DNA of 64,000 bases from Rhodocytophaga rosea. GTDB lineage: Bacteria; Bacteroidota; Bacteroidia; Cytophagales; 172606-1. The notes beneath the pieces are model-generated. The model saw only the letters and a list, made by a program, of their open reading frames with translations. It was not told the origin of the DNA and made no database searches. Position 1 is the stretch's first letter; the number at the start of each line of letters is the position of its first letter. Positions 45,840 through 54,676 of this stretch are shown in pieces. The stretch is taken from assembly GCF_010119975.1 (NCBI RefSeq), contig NZ_CP048222.1, positions 3,490,501 through 3,554,500 on the forward strand. Reading direction: 5' to 3'. A program made the translations under genes and the position numbers.

Positions 45840-46739
45840 ATGTTTGAAGATTTTAAAGGGGCATTCAGCAAACCCAATAACGGATTGATCCAGATTATTC
45901 TGATCAATGTGATCGTATTTTTGCTGCTCAATATTTTTATGCTTATGTTCAAATGGACAGGCTTAGCAGGATGGTATGTGTATGTGGAAAGAAACCTGAT
46001 GCTGCCTGCGAATCTGTCTGTGTTCATTACCAGGCCATGGACGCTTATTACCTATTTTTTTTCGCATGAAAACATATTTCATATTCTATCTAATATGCTA
46101 TTTCTATACTGGTTTGGCAAGTTAATAGAAGAATATTTAGGTAACCGGCGCTTGATTAATTTATATCTGTTGGGCGGGCTGGCAGGTGGTATATTGTATC
46201 TGCTTATCTATAACCTGATTCCCTATTATAATAATCAAATTGAAAAAAGTGTAATGCTGGGTGCTTCCGGAGCAGTATATGCGGTGGTAGTAGGCGCTGC
46301 TACCTTAATGCCTAATTATACCTTTTTTATGTTGCTGCTAGGGCCGGTTCGCATTAAATATATTGCAGCTTTTTTTCTGGTATTGTCTTTTGTGCAGCTT
46401 TCTGGTGATAATAATGCAGGTGGGCAACTGGCTCACTTAGGTGGTGCTTTGCTAGGATTTATTTTTATCAAGCAGCTCAAAAAAGGAACAGATTTGGGTC
46501 AGCCGCTTACAGCACTTGCCGAAAGTATTAAGAAACTCTTTGCCAAGAAACCGGCTATGAAAGTAACGTATCATAAGAAAGAGTCGAACCGTAGTACAGT
46601 ATCTTCTTACAACCAGACTACTTATACACCTAACCAGGATGAAATAGATGCTATTCTGGATAAGATTTCGCGGTCAGGATATGAGAGTCTGACGAAGGAA
46701 GAAAAACAAAAGTTATTCCGGGCAAGCCAGAAGAATTAA
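45840..46739 (+). CDS. Rhomboid intramembrane serine protease (second of a pair), with C-terminal tail
   Basis: The 299-residue protein has six membrane helices with SHENIFHILSNMLFLYWFG, Ser143 in LGASGAVYAVV and His199 in LAHLGGALLG. A cytoplasmic tail (about 220-299) ends EIDAILDKISRSGYESLTKE followed by KQKLF, a short conserved C-terminal module also seen on other Bacteroidota rhomboids. I chose the ATG at 45840; the frame stays open upstream into the first rhomboid gene (45750), but that extension is only the overlapping reading of its neighbour. The two likely share an mRNA and may have complementary substrates. Confidence 0.92.
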   Translation: MFEDFKGAFSKPNNGLIQIILINVIVFLLLNIFMLMFKWTGLAGWYVYVERNLMLPANLSVFITRPWTLITYFFSHENIFHILSNMLFLYWFGKLIEEYLGNRRLINLYLLGGLAGGILYLLIYNLIPYYNNQIEKSVMLGASGAVYAVVVGAATLMPNYTFFMLLLGPVRIKYIAAFFLVLSFVQLSGDNNAGGQLAHLGGALLGFIFIKQLKKGTDLGQPLTALAESIKKLFAKKPAMKVTYHKKESNRSTVSSYNQTTYTPNQDEIDAILDKISRSGYESLTKEEKQKLFRASQKN

Positions 46740-46845
46740 TAGGCCGGAAAGTAATGCTGGTTGCCGTAAATATTTATAAGCGGTTCTGGCACATATAATT
46801 ATTGACTGTATCTGTCCACGTATTATCTGATCTGATTTGCGCTTT

Positions 46846-47502
46846 ATGGACCTGAAAGAATTAAAATCCCTGGTCAAAAAGGGAGAAGGAGCCAACCTCG
46901 AATTTAAGCTCAAAGCTTCCCATCCCGAAAAGATTGTGCGTGAAATAGTTGCCTTTGCCAATTCAAATGGCGGCACTTTATTAATTGGCGTAGGCGACGA
47001 TAGATCAATCCCTGGTGTAAAGTTTGCCGACGAAGAAGAATATATTCTCGAAAAAGCCATTGAGAAATATTGTACCCCGGCGATTGAGTACAGGCTGCAA
47101 AGGCTTACGGTAATAGCCGAAAGAGAAGTACTGATTTATACGATTCCCCCCAGTATCCAGAAACCTCATTACGTTATTCATGACTTTGAAAATAACCTGG
47201 GAAAGGCCTACGTTCGTGTACTAGACAGAAGTGTGCAAGCCAGTAAGGAAATGCGGGAAGTGCTGAAAGGAGAACGCAAGCAACGGAACATTCGCTTTAC
47301 GTATGGTGAGAAGGAACATAAACTCATGCAATATCTGGCTACTAACCAGGTAATTACGGTCGATCAATTTTCACAGGCTGCTCATATTCCAAGGCCTATT
47401 GCTTCCCGGACTTTGGTATTGCTGGTATTGGCTAATGTGTTGAAAATTCTCCCCAATGAGGTGCAGGATTATTTTACAGTTGCTGGTGAAGCCTGGCAAT
47501 AA
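46846..47502 (+). CDS. AlbA_2 (Schlafen-type) putative nucleic-acid-binding domain protein
   Basis: The 218-residue protein starts with an AlbA_2/Schlafen AAA_4-like domain (about 1-125): GEGANLEFKLKASHPEKIVR, EIVAFANSNGGTLLIGVGDD and YVRVLDRSVQASKEM. The C-terminal part (about 140-215) looks like a winged helix (TVDQFSQAAHIPRPIASRTL). Such proteins are annotated as transcriptional regulators or ATP-binding proteins, and the biochemical role is uncertain. I chose the ATG at 46846; the frame extends nine bases to a TTG. It is separated from the rhomboid genes by 106 bases. Confidence 0.83.
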   Translation: MDLKELKSLVKKGEGANLEFKLKASHPEKIVREIVAFANSNGGTLLIGVGDDRSIPGVKFADEEEYILEKAIEKYCTPAIEYRLQRLTVIAEREVLIYTIPPSIQKPHYVIHDFENNLGKAYVRVLDRSVQASKEMREVLKGERKQRNIRFTYGEKEHKLMQYLATNQVITVDQFSQAAHIPRPIASRTLVLLVLANVLKILPNEVQDYFTVAGEAWQ

Positions 47503-47533
47503 GTTTTTTACATATATGTTGCTGAGTAGCAAC

Positions 47534-47808
47534 TTAATTATTATGGCAAGACATAATCAGGCGGGAAATAAATTCGTGAGGCGTAGTGCCATACTGCTCC
47601 TTGAAACATGTGGAGAAATACGACAGATTATTGAAACCTACCTGATATACCACTTCCGATACATTTCCTGCCTGCATTTCCAGAAGTTGTGTCTCTCTTT
47701 TCATGCACATCAGCCTTAGAAAATCTCTGGGAATTTACCGTTAATGGCTTTTAGTTTACGATGCAGTTGCATATAGATTAGGCCTACTTCCAAGTCGGAA
47801 TATTTCAT
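47534..47808 (-). pseudogene. Decayed AraC-type DNA-binding domain (HTCS/AraC regulator remnant)
   Basis: Read leftward, the first frame gives SDLEVGLIYMQLHRKLKAIN and stops at about 47716. A second frame then gives AGNVSEVVYQVGFNNLSYFS, TCFKEQYGTTPHEFISR and a stop at 47534-47536. Together these are the two helix-turn-helix motifs of an AraC domain like those ending hybrid two-component regulators. A frameshift separates them, and about seven residues appear missing before RKLKAI. No sensor part was found upstream, so only the 3' end of an old gene survives. Confidence 0.75.
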
Positions 47809-48138
47809 ATTTTAACTGTTTGAAGGAATGAATACCTAAGATAAGTTAGAGGATGGAGGATAGTAATACAAAAAACTTTTTAAGGCAGAATGTAGCAACA
47901 TATATTTGGGTTAACATCAGCATACTGAGTAAACAGCATTGTAAATCGGAGTTTTTATAGTAGCTATATATTTTATAGTCAATAAGTTGACATGTTTCAA
48001 GTATAAAGTAATTATAAGTAATCCGTAGTGGCATATCTTTTTTGCAATTTTCATCAGGTATTCCCATAATTTTCCGGTTGATGTTAGATAAAGCCTTAGA
48101 TTTGCGTGTTTGTAAGAAAACAGTCTACCATTATTTAC
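47809..48138. other. AT-rich intergenic region after the pseudogene
   Basis: Nothing coding was recognised apart from a promoter at 48078-48104. It might contain eroded upstream parts of the AraC-type gene, but no frame could be followed. Confidence 0.35.
48078..48104 (+). promoter_or_regulatory. Bacteroidota-type promoter of the lipoprotein gene
   Basis: TTG (48078-48080) and TAGATTTG (48097-48104) are 16 bases apart, the same spacing as at 30916-30943. The predicted start is about 30 bases before the ATG at 48139. Confidence 0.5.
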
Positions 48139-48696
48139 ATGAGAAATTCACTTTTACTATGCTTTTTTCTGGTATCCCTGCTCATTGCCTGCACAGAAAA
48201 TCCCTCTCAGGAAGGAACATCAGATACGCTCAGCACGGTTGTAAGCCAGAAAGCAGCGTTTGAGGCATACAGCCCTAAGTTTAAAAAAATAATCAAAACA
48301 GAAGATGGCATACTCAGAGGGGTAAACTTCGGCGATAATCTCGAAGAAGTGATTCTAAAAGAAGATACCATTCCGCTTGAGGACAGTACTCAGTATATCA
48401 GTTTTACGGTAAAACTGGATGAGGAAGAAGATGAAATTACTGACGTTTTGTATTTTTTCGACGAAAACAAAAAGATTAAAGGCTTCCGGCTTGATATTTA
48501 CCTCAATAATAAGAACGCGGTAGATAGTCTTTCGCAGGAATTTACTACTTATTTTACCGATAGGTATGGTAGCCCGGTCATGCAGGAACAGAAAGCCAAA
48601 GCCTGGAACGGCCTGAACCAGACAAAAATCGTAATGAAAGATGTAGGTATTAAAGAAGCGCCCGGCCTGCAAATTCAAATTGCGAAAAATATGTAA
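48139..48696 (+). CDS. Putative lipoprotein, unknown function
   Basis: The 185-residue protein has a lipoprotein signal (LLLCFFLVSLLIAC, lipobox LIAC with the acylated Cys). The mature acidic protein has repeated turns of beta strand (DTIPLEDSTQYISFTVKLDE, EITDVLYFFDENKKIKGFRL). I do not recognise a family. The chosen ATG at 48139 gives a clean signal peptide; the frame also reaches a GTG at 48106 that would spoil it. A promoter is visible at 48078. The next gene begins 39 bases later on the same strand and may be co-transcribed. Confidence 0.7.
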   Translation: MRNSLLLCFFLVSLLIACTENPSQEGTSDTLSTVVSQKAAFEAYSPKFKKIIKTEDGILRGVNFGDNLEEVILKEDTIPLEDSTQYISFTVKLDEEEDEITDVLYFFDENKKIKGFRLDIYLNNKNAVDSLSQEFTTYFTDRYGSPVMQEQKAKAWNGLNQTKIVMKDVGIKEAPGLQIQIAKNM

Positions 48697-48735
48697 GCAG
48701 ATAAATGTCGTATTTTACCTTTTGTAATTCATAGC

Positions 48736-49209
48736 TTGAAATTTAACCACCGCATTCCAATTAGCCTCTATGAATTTATCCGGACAGGTAAGTTCGACTA
48801 TGTGAAGATCGGAATGAGGAAAGAGCAGTTATTGCAACAATTTCCAGATCCGGAAGATTGGGGAATGGGAACTAACCAGAATACTGCTAAAATATGGCGA
48901 TATGGCAATTTTGAATTGCACTTTCAGGATCAAACGCTTACGATGATTTTTAATGACTACTTTCCTGAAATAGATGGCGGAGAATTCTTAGATATAGATG
49001 GGTGGATTTTAACTGAAAAGCAGTCATTACTTTCTGTCCAGGCTGCTTTGAACCAATCCTGTATTGCTTACCAAACGTCACCAGGTCAATTTGATCTGGT
49101 AATAATCAAGATTTTACAAAGTGGTGTAGAATTATTTTTTTACCTAGAGGAACGCAACTCCTCCGTTGACCCAAACCTATATGTACTGGGAGCAATGTCG
49201 AAAAAATGA
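48736..49209 (+). CDS. Hypothetical cytoplasmic protein, 157 residues
   Basis: No signal peptide or membrane segment is present. The start is a TTG at 48736 giving MKFNHRIPISLYEFIRTGKF. The YEFIRTGKFDYVKIGM / KEQLLQQFPDPEDWG / IWRYGNFELHF pattern looks like a conserved domain I recall from small, widely scattered bacterial proteins, sometimes in immunity or toxin neighbourhoods. I cannot name it. It follows the lipoprotein gene closely, so co-expression is likely. Confidence 0.6.
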   Translation: MKFNHRIPISLYEFIRTGKFDYVKIGMRKEQLLQQFPDPEDWGMGTNQNTAKIWRYGNFELHFQDQTLTMIFNDYFPEIDGGEFLDIDGWILTEKQSLLSVQAALNQSCIAYQTSPGQFDLVIIKILQSGVELFFYLEERNSSVDPNLYVLGAMSKK

Positions 49210-49350
49210 TTGAGTAGCATTGGCTGAATTTAATATCCCTCTGTTTATAAATACTGTGTATAGGGTTATATTTTACCTGCCCTCTAGCCTTGCTCTTCCA
49301 ACTCTCTACCAATGTTTTCGTAAACATCCCTTTATAAAACAAATTCCAAC

Positions 49351-50880
49351 GTGGCATTATTAGGCAAAATAATAAAAGGGGCTGTTCAGTTAGGGAACAA
49401 CCTGATACCAGATGTAAGTGATCCAATGGCAGCCCAGCAGGCAACCCTCAAAGAATTGCTCACCAAAGCATCAGAAACAGCTTTCGGCAAACAATATGAT
49501 TTCGAACAGATTCTGCAAAGTGAAAACATAAGCGGCGAATTTGCCAGACAGGTACCCATACACGATTATCATGCTATTTTTGATCAATGGTGGCAACGGC
49601 AGGTAGCTGGCGAAAGTGATATTACTTGGCCTGGCAGTACCGAATATTTTGCTTTAAGCTCCGGCACAACTGGTGGTCCCAGTAAGCATATCCCAGTTTC
49701 TGAAGAAATGATAAAAGCCATCCGGACCACTGGCATCCGGCAACTTTTGTCACTTGCCAATTTTGATTTGCCAGCCAGCGTGTTTGAAAAAGAGATTCTG
49801 ATGCTGGGCAGCACTACCGAACTGACCGATAAAGGTGAATATAAAACAGGCGAAATCAGTGGCATTAGTGCCAGCCGGATTCCTTCGTGGTTTGAATCGT
49901 ATTATAAGCCTGGAAGAGAAATTGCCAGCATCAATGATTTTGACGAGCGAGTGCAGGAAATTATTGCACAAGCGCCTTCCTGGGATATTGGCGCTTTATC
50001 TGGCATTCCTTCCTGGATACAACTCATGCTGGAACGGGTAATTGAATATCATAAACTCGAGACCATTCACGATATCTGGCCCAATTTAAGTGTATATGCA
50101 ACCGGTGGGATCGCATTTGAACCTTATCAGAAAGGATTTGAAAAACTATTGGCCAAGCCGCTTATCTATGTTGATACTTATCTGGCTTCCGAAGGATTTT
50201 TTGCGTTTCAGAACCGTCCGGATACCAGGGCTATGGCATTGGTGCTGAACAATGGAATCTACTTTGAGTTTATTCCTTTTACAGGAGAGAATTTCACAGC
50301 CGATGGTTTAGCAGAAAATCCCACAGTACTTAATATCAGCGAAGTGGAGGAGGACCAGGATTATGCCTTACTTATCTCTACCTGTTCTGGTACCTGGCGT
50401 TACCTGATTGGTGATACCATTAAATTCACAGATATCCAACGTTCCGAAATTCTGATCACTGGCCGAACCAAGCATTTCCTGAGTGTTACTGGCGAGCAAT
50501 TATCGGTGGATAATATGAATGAAGCTATTCAGTTACTGGAAAAAGAGATGAGTATTACTGTACGGGAGTTTGCTTTGTCTGCGATTCCTCATGAGCAATA
50601 TTTTGCTCACCGCTGGTATATTGGTACGGATGACCCTGCCAATGCAGCGGTGGTCAGTGAAAAGCTGGACACAATTATTAAGGGGCTCAATAAAAATTAT
50701 GGCAGAGCCAGGGGCAGGGCATTAAAACATGTATTTATCGAACTAATTACTCCTTCACTGTTTTACAAGTGGCAAGAGAGCAACAATAAACTCGGCGGAC
50801 AAACCAAAGTACCCAGGGTAATGACCAAAGAGCAACTGGAACAATGGGAAGAATTTATTAGCGGCAGAAAAGAAGTATAA
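49351..50880 (+). CDS. GH3 auxin-responsive promoter family protein (acyl-amido synthetase-like)
   Basis: The 509-residue protein begins MALLGKIIKGAVQ and has the ANL-superfamily nucleotide motif YFALSSGTTGGPSKHIPVSE. Further conserved blocks are ISGISASRIPSWFE, VYATGGIAFEPYQKGFEKLL, TYLASEGFFAFQNRP, YLIGDTIKFT and GRTKHFLSVTGEQLSVDNMN. Plant GH3 enzymes adenylate an acid and join it to an amino acid; the substrates of bacterial relatives are unknown. The start is GTG at 49351. The downstream gene is convergent and begins five bases after the stop, with no terminator between. Confidence 0.9.
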   Translation: MALLGKIIKGAVQLGNNLIPDVSDPMAAQQATLKELLTKASETAFGKQYDFEQILQSENISGEFARQVPIHDYHAIFDQWWQRQVAGESDITWPGSTEYFALSSGTTGGPSKHIPVSEEMIKAIRTTGIRQLLSLANFDLPASVFEKEILMLGSTTELTDKGEYKTGEISGISASRIPSWFESYYKPGREIASINDFDERVQEIIAQAPSWDIGALSGIPSWIQLMLERVIEYHKLETIHDIWPNLSVYATGGIAFEPYQKGFEKLLAKPLIYVDTYLASEGFFAFQNRPDTRAMALVLNNGIYFEFIPFTGENFTADGLAENPTVLNISEVEEDQDYALLISTCSGTWRYLIGDTIKFTDIQRSEILITGRTKHFLSVTGEQLSVDNMNEAIQLLEKEMSITVREFALSAIPHEQYFAHRWYIGTDDPANAAVVSEKLDTIIKGLNKNYGRARGRALKHVFIELITPSLFYKWQESNNKLGGQTKVPRVMTKEQLEQWEEFISGRKEV

Positions 50881-50885
50881 ATCAG

Positions 50886-51671
50886 TTATTTGATTCTTTT
50901 CCAGTCTCTGTCGAAAAGTTTCTTGATATCGTTCTTTTCCTTTGCATCGAATAATTCTCTGGCCGGAAGTGTATCCTTTATACTTGCAACAAACGGAATA
51001 ACTTCATCCAGGGCATCTATCTTTTTGTTGTTATTACTATCCTTGCTAACGAGCATTACTATTTTATCATGGCCTTTCATAACTTTCCAGGAAGATAAAT
51101 GGTAATTGGAGGGAGAAAGCTGGCGGAATTTTTTTCCTGCTCTATCAGAGACATACAAATAAATGAAATCTTTTTCATTCAGGATTTTATCGCCGTTTGA
51201 ATCAAAACTGGTGATTGTGTAAAAGATATATTGTTTGTGAAAAACTGCTTCATATTCTCTGTAAACCTTTTCATTCATATCAAATGTATGGATGAGCATT
51301 TTCTTCTTTTCATCCAGCAAATGAAATGTATCAGTTTCGGTATTGTAAAAGATAATATTCCAATACCCTAACCTATCAGTATCCTTGTATGTACGGCTAT
51401 CTATAAAATTTTCTTCATTTGCCTTTTCATTCATTAAAAGGGGAAACATAACATAGCTTGAACTATCCAGTTGAATAGCATCTTCAAATTGAATAGTTAA
51501 TTTTTCTATTGCTTGTACAGAATTCTGCGCGTGATTTGTTGAATCCGGGCTTTGCATTGAATTTTCCGGTTTACAGCTCATTGAAAGCCAACCAGCACAG
51601 CACATGATGAAAATATTCATTACAATGACTGGTAATGCTACATCTCTGTGAAACCAGCGTTTAAGGCACAT
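50886..51671 (-). CDS. Putative lipoprotein with two EF-hand/dockerin-like calcium loops
   Basis: The 261-residue protein has an N-terminal hydrophobic stretch ending in LSMSC, a probable lipobox. Two loops, DSNGDKILNEKDF (about 153-165) and DSNNNKKIDALDEV (about 213-226), have the DxNxDxxxxxxDx pattern of calcium-binding EF-hand/dockerin loops. I do not recognise the rest. The gene begins inside the manA 3' end (11-base overlap), so it is probably translated with manA. An alternative start is ATG at about 51620. Confidence 0.68.
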   Translation of the reverse strand: MCLKRWFHRDVALPVIVMNIFIMCCAGWLSMSCKPENSMQSPDSTNHAQNSVQAIEKLTIQFEDAIQLDSSSYVMFPLLMNEKANEENFIDSRTYKDTDRLGYWNIIFYNTETDTFHLLDEKKKMLIHTFDMNEKVYREYEAVFHKQYIFYTITSFDSNGDKILNEKDFIYLYVSDRAGKKFRQLSPSNYHLSSWKVMKGHDKIVMLVSKDSNNNKKIDALDEVIPFVASIKDTLPARELFDAKEKNDIKKLFDRDWKRIK

Positions 51672-52650
51672 ACGACTCCAGCAGTTTGGCAGTGTCAGAA
51701 GGAATTAATTCTATATGTTTAATAGCAGCAGGCAGCAATATGCTTTCTCCTTTGACAAGTGTAGTTTTTCTGCCATCGTATTGTAGAGTAGTTGAGCCCT
51801 CCATCGCCATTAGCACAATAAATGAATCTATCGCTGAATAATCCCGGTTTAAGGCTTTGTCAAAATACAATAGGTTAGTAGCAAAATACTGACAGGAAGC
51901 CAATGCCGAAACACCATTCAGCTGCTTGGAATAGGTAGATTTTATATCTGCATAATAATTATAATCTATAGCATCTACGGCTTGCTCGGTATGCAACTCA
52001 CGAGTTTTGCCATATTTATCTTTACGGTCGAAGTCATAAACCCGGTAGGTAATATCAGAAGTTTGCTGAATTTCGGCGATTAATAGCCCTTTACCGATGC
52101 TATGTACACGTCCGGCTGGTAGGAAGATCACATCATCTGGTTGTACCGGAACAATATTGAGAATGTCATCCAGTTTTCTTTCTTCCAGATGTTTCAGGTA
52201 AATGTCTTTATCAATCTGGCGGTTAAAACCACTCCGTACACTGGAACCTTCATCGGCCTGAATTACATACCACATTTCAGTCTTGCCGAACGAGTTATGG
52301 CGTTCTTTAGCGAGTTCGTCGTGTGGATGTACCTGAATAGACAAATCTTCCTGGGCATCTAAAAACTTAATAAGTAAGGGCAACTGGTTTCCAAACTGTT
52401 TGTATACTTTATTCCCTACCAGATCGCCTTTAAATGTATCAATTAACTGCGTGAGGTTTTTTCCATCCAATGTTCCATCTTTTACTACCGACACATCATT
52501 TTCTACTCCGGATATTTCCCAGGACTCTCCGGAAGGACTATCAGCAGGAATTTCTTTGCCCAATACAGTCTGTAATTTGTTGCCTCCCCAGATTCTTTCT
52601 TTAATAATTGGATAAAACTTTAGCGGATATAATGCGTTTTTTTCGGCCAT
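51661..52650 (-). CDS. manA: Mannose-6-phosphate isomerase, class I
   Basis: The 329-residue cytosolic enzyme interconverts mannose-6-phosphate and fructose-6-phosphate. Zinc ligands are visible in IQVHPHDE (His108, His110) and the following KTEMW (Glu125), with a later His183 in LPAGRVHSIGKG. The last domain ends FIVLMAMEGSTTLQYDGRKT and SILLPAAIKHIELIP, a cupin-like pattern. The gene is followed by an overlapping unknown lipoprotein gene, so it is the first of a minus-strand pair. GDP-mannose or mannose catabolism is the likely use. Confidence 0.93.
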   Translation of the reverse strand: MAEKNALYPLKFYPIIKERIWGGNKLQTVLGKEIPADSPSGESWEISGVENDVSVVKDGTLDGKNLTQLIDTFKGDLVGNKVYKQFGNQLPLLIKFLDAQEDLSIQVHPHDELAKERHNSFGKTEMWYVIQADEGSSVRSGFNRQIDKDIYLKHLEERKLDDILNIVPVQPDDVIFLPAGRVHSIGKGLLIAEIQQTSDITYRVYDFDRKDKYGKTRELHTEQAVDAIDYNYYADIKSTYSKQLNGVSALASCQYFATNLLYFDKALNRDYSAIDSFIVLMAMEGSTTLQYDGRKTTLVKGESILLPAAIKHIELIPSDTAKLLESYVP

Positions 52651-52770
52651 ATTTATTTCTATTTGAATGGCATAGATACAGAAAAAACAGTTTTCTTAAA
52701 AACGCAGTTTCAGCAAATATGTAAGGTTTGTGAAAAAACACATTTTACATGAATATTAGTTTTTCAGTTA

Positions 52771-53538
52771 TTAGCCTAATTGCCCAAAATAGAAAAGTAG
52801 AATTACCAGGGCAACTATACATAAAGTCCATTTTATTACTGAGTAAATACTGGGTCTGGGTGGAGCAAAGAGAATCCGGATGCCGAGTGGCACAAGCGCC
52901 AAACATAATCCGGAAATGGCTATGATAGAAACTACTGAACTGCCTTTTAATACACCAAGCATTAGTGCAGCCATTGAACTTAAGGCAATAGAGGCCCATA
53001 AATTAAGTGTACTTGAACGGTAAGCCCCGATAGCCAATACAATCCAGCCCAGCATAATACATGCAGACAGGCTGGATACAATATGAAAGGCACCATAGGT
53101 TTCGGCAATAACCTTGGTAGCAGGCTCAACCTGGAGTATATCAACAAGCTGAAAAGCCAGGTGATCAATACCGGCATGAAAAGTACGGGCAAACAGGCCT
53201 AAAACTACCATGATGCCACCCCATACTGCCCAGGCAGGCTGGCTTTTGCCTATTAACTGAACTAAGGTGAGAATCCCCGGCCACAGTAATATATTTCCGG
53301 CGAGAAATAAACTATAGGCAATAAAAAGTAGCGTAGGTTGCTTGTCGAAAGCCTGTAACTGTTGAGGAAAAAAGAAGTGGAATGGTAGCCTAAGCAAACT
53401 CCCGGATAATAACAGCAAGGGTGCCAGAATCAGTGAAACGCCTCCAACCCAGCGGCCTGGAAACCAGAATGCTTCCTGGGATCTTTCTTTTTCGTTGAGT
53501 GGACGAGCATCAACAAGTGATTTTGTTTGTGGAAACAT
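52771..53538 (-). CDS. Multi-spanning membrane protein, unknown function
   Basis: The 255-residue protein starts MFPQTKSLVDARPL, then has about seven hydrophobic segments (for example WVGGVSLILAPLLLLSGSLL, LLFIAYSLFLAGNILLWPGI, VIKWTLCIVALVILLFYFG). I chose ATG 53538; a longer frame to a TTG at 53589 adds 17 residues of no obvious role. Polar residues in TM2-TM4 include HAGIDHLAFQL. It has no recognised family. It is divergent from the two-component regulator at 53803 and could be controlled by it. Confidence 0.62.
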   Translation of the reverse strand: MFPQTKSLVDARPLNEKERSQEAFWFPGRWVGGVSLILAPLLLLSGSLLRLPFHFFFPQQLQAFDKQPTLLFIAYSLFLAGNILLWPGILTLVQLIGKSQPAWAVWGGIMVVLGLFARTFHAGIDHLAFQLVDILQVEPATKVIAETYGAFHIVSSLSACIMLGWIVLAIGAYRSSTLNLWASIALSSMAALMLGVLKGSSVVSIIAISGLCLALVPLGIRILFAPPRPSIYSVIKWTLCIVALVILLFYFGQLG

Positions 53539-53802
53539 ATAAAATGATGTGTAAGTATAAAATTCAACGATACATAAGGAGAGGGGCAATTACTTATTAC
53601 AAACAAGGATAAAGCGATTTGCTCAATGGAAAAATTAAATGTGACGGAATGAAAAGAAAATGTGACTAAATCCACTGACCATCATAAAGTGAGTAAATCT
53701 ATTTTACATACCACCTGTAATTTCTGCTTTGGCCGTTCCACACTAAAATAGTAACTTCTCTTCAAAATTTCTTCAGGAAGTGAAAGTAGAGTTTACATTA
53801 CT

Positions 53803-54483
53803 ATGAAAGTACTGATCATCGAAGATAACAAGGCAGTGGCCAGCAATATATATGATTACCTGTCTAAGGAAGGATGCCTTTGCGAAGTATGTCATACCTA
53901 TCATGAAGCCGAAGACAAATTGCTGTCTTTCTCCTACGACACTATTCTGCTGGATATTATGTTGCCCGATGGAAATGGACTGAACATTTTACGCTTTATT
54001 CAATCGGAAAAGATAGAAACCAGTGTACTGATCATATCCGCTAAAAATGCCCTCGACGATAAAATTACCGGACTGGATTTAGGCGCAGACGATTATATTA
54101 TCAAGCCTTTTCACTTACCCGAATTACATGCCCGGCTGAAAGCGGTGTACAGGCGCAAAAATCTGAAAGGAGATCAGGTCATTCAATTCAATGAAATAAG
54201 TGTAAATACCAGCACCATGGAAGCCAAAGTAGATACTACGGTGATGGATTTGACTAAAAAGGAATATGACCTGCTTCTCTTCTTTCTGATCAACAAAAAC
54301 CGGGTGCTTACCAGGCAGTCTATCGCTGAACACCTGTGGGGCGATTATACCGATAATCTGGCTAACTTCGATTTTGTGTATCAGCATGTAAAAAACCTCC
54401 GCAAAAAAATCAGTATGGCTGGCGGAAAAGAATACATCGGAACGGTATATGGCCTGGGATATAAGTTCGATACCAATGTGTAG
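53803..54483 (+). CDS. OmpR-type response regulator
   Basis: The 226-residue regulator has a receiver domain (1-115) with acidic residues at 7-8, phospho-acceptor Asp51 in LLDIMLPDG and Lys102 in IIKPFHLPEL. The winged-helix output domain is at about 128-224 (LTKKEYDLLLFFLINKNRVL, KNLRKKISMAG, YGLGYKF). It precedes a sensor kinase gene by about 190 bases and a TonB receptor gene beyond that, so the pair probably controls receptor expression. Confidence 0.93.
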   Translation: MKVLIIEDNKAVASNIYDYLSKEGCLCEVCHTYHEAEDKLLSFSYDTILLDIMLPDGNGLNILRFIQSEKIETSVLIISAKNALDDKITGLDLGADDYIIKPFHLPELHARLKAVYRRKNLKGDQVIQFNEISVNTSTMEAKVDTTVMDLTKKEYDLLLFFLINKNRVLTRQSIAEHLWGDYTDNLANFDFVYQHVKNLRKKISMAGGKEYIGTVYGLGYKFDTNV

Positions 54484-54676
54484 CTATTTGCTGGTTGTCG
54501 ATAGTGATTAGGTAAGGGATACCCTGCTTATATTTCTTAATAAAATAATAAAATGGAAAAGCTTTACTAATCAATACCGGGGTATGTTTTTTGCTAGCGT
54601 ACCATTCTGATTCAATCCTGATCCTTGTTTTGACCCATACCTAAAGAAATTGTCAAACGACCACTGACTTTACAGA

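Noticed and set aside
47456-47719. Plus-strand frame of 87 codons over the AraC remnant
   Set aside because: It is the antisense reading of a recognisable AraC-type domain on the minus strand.
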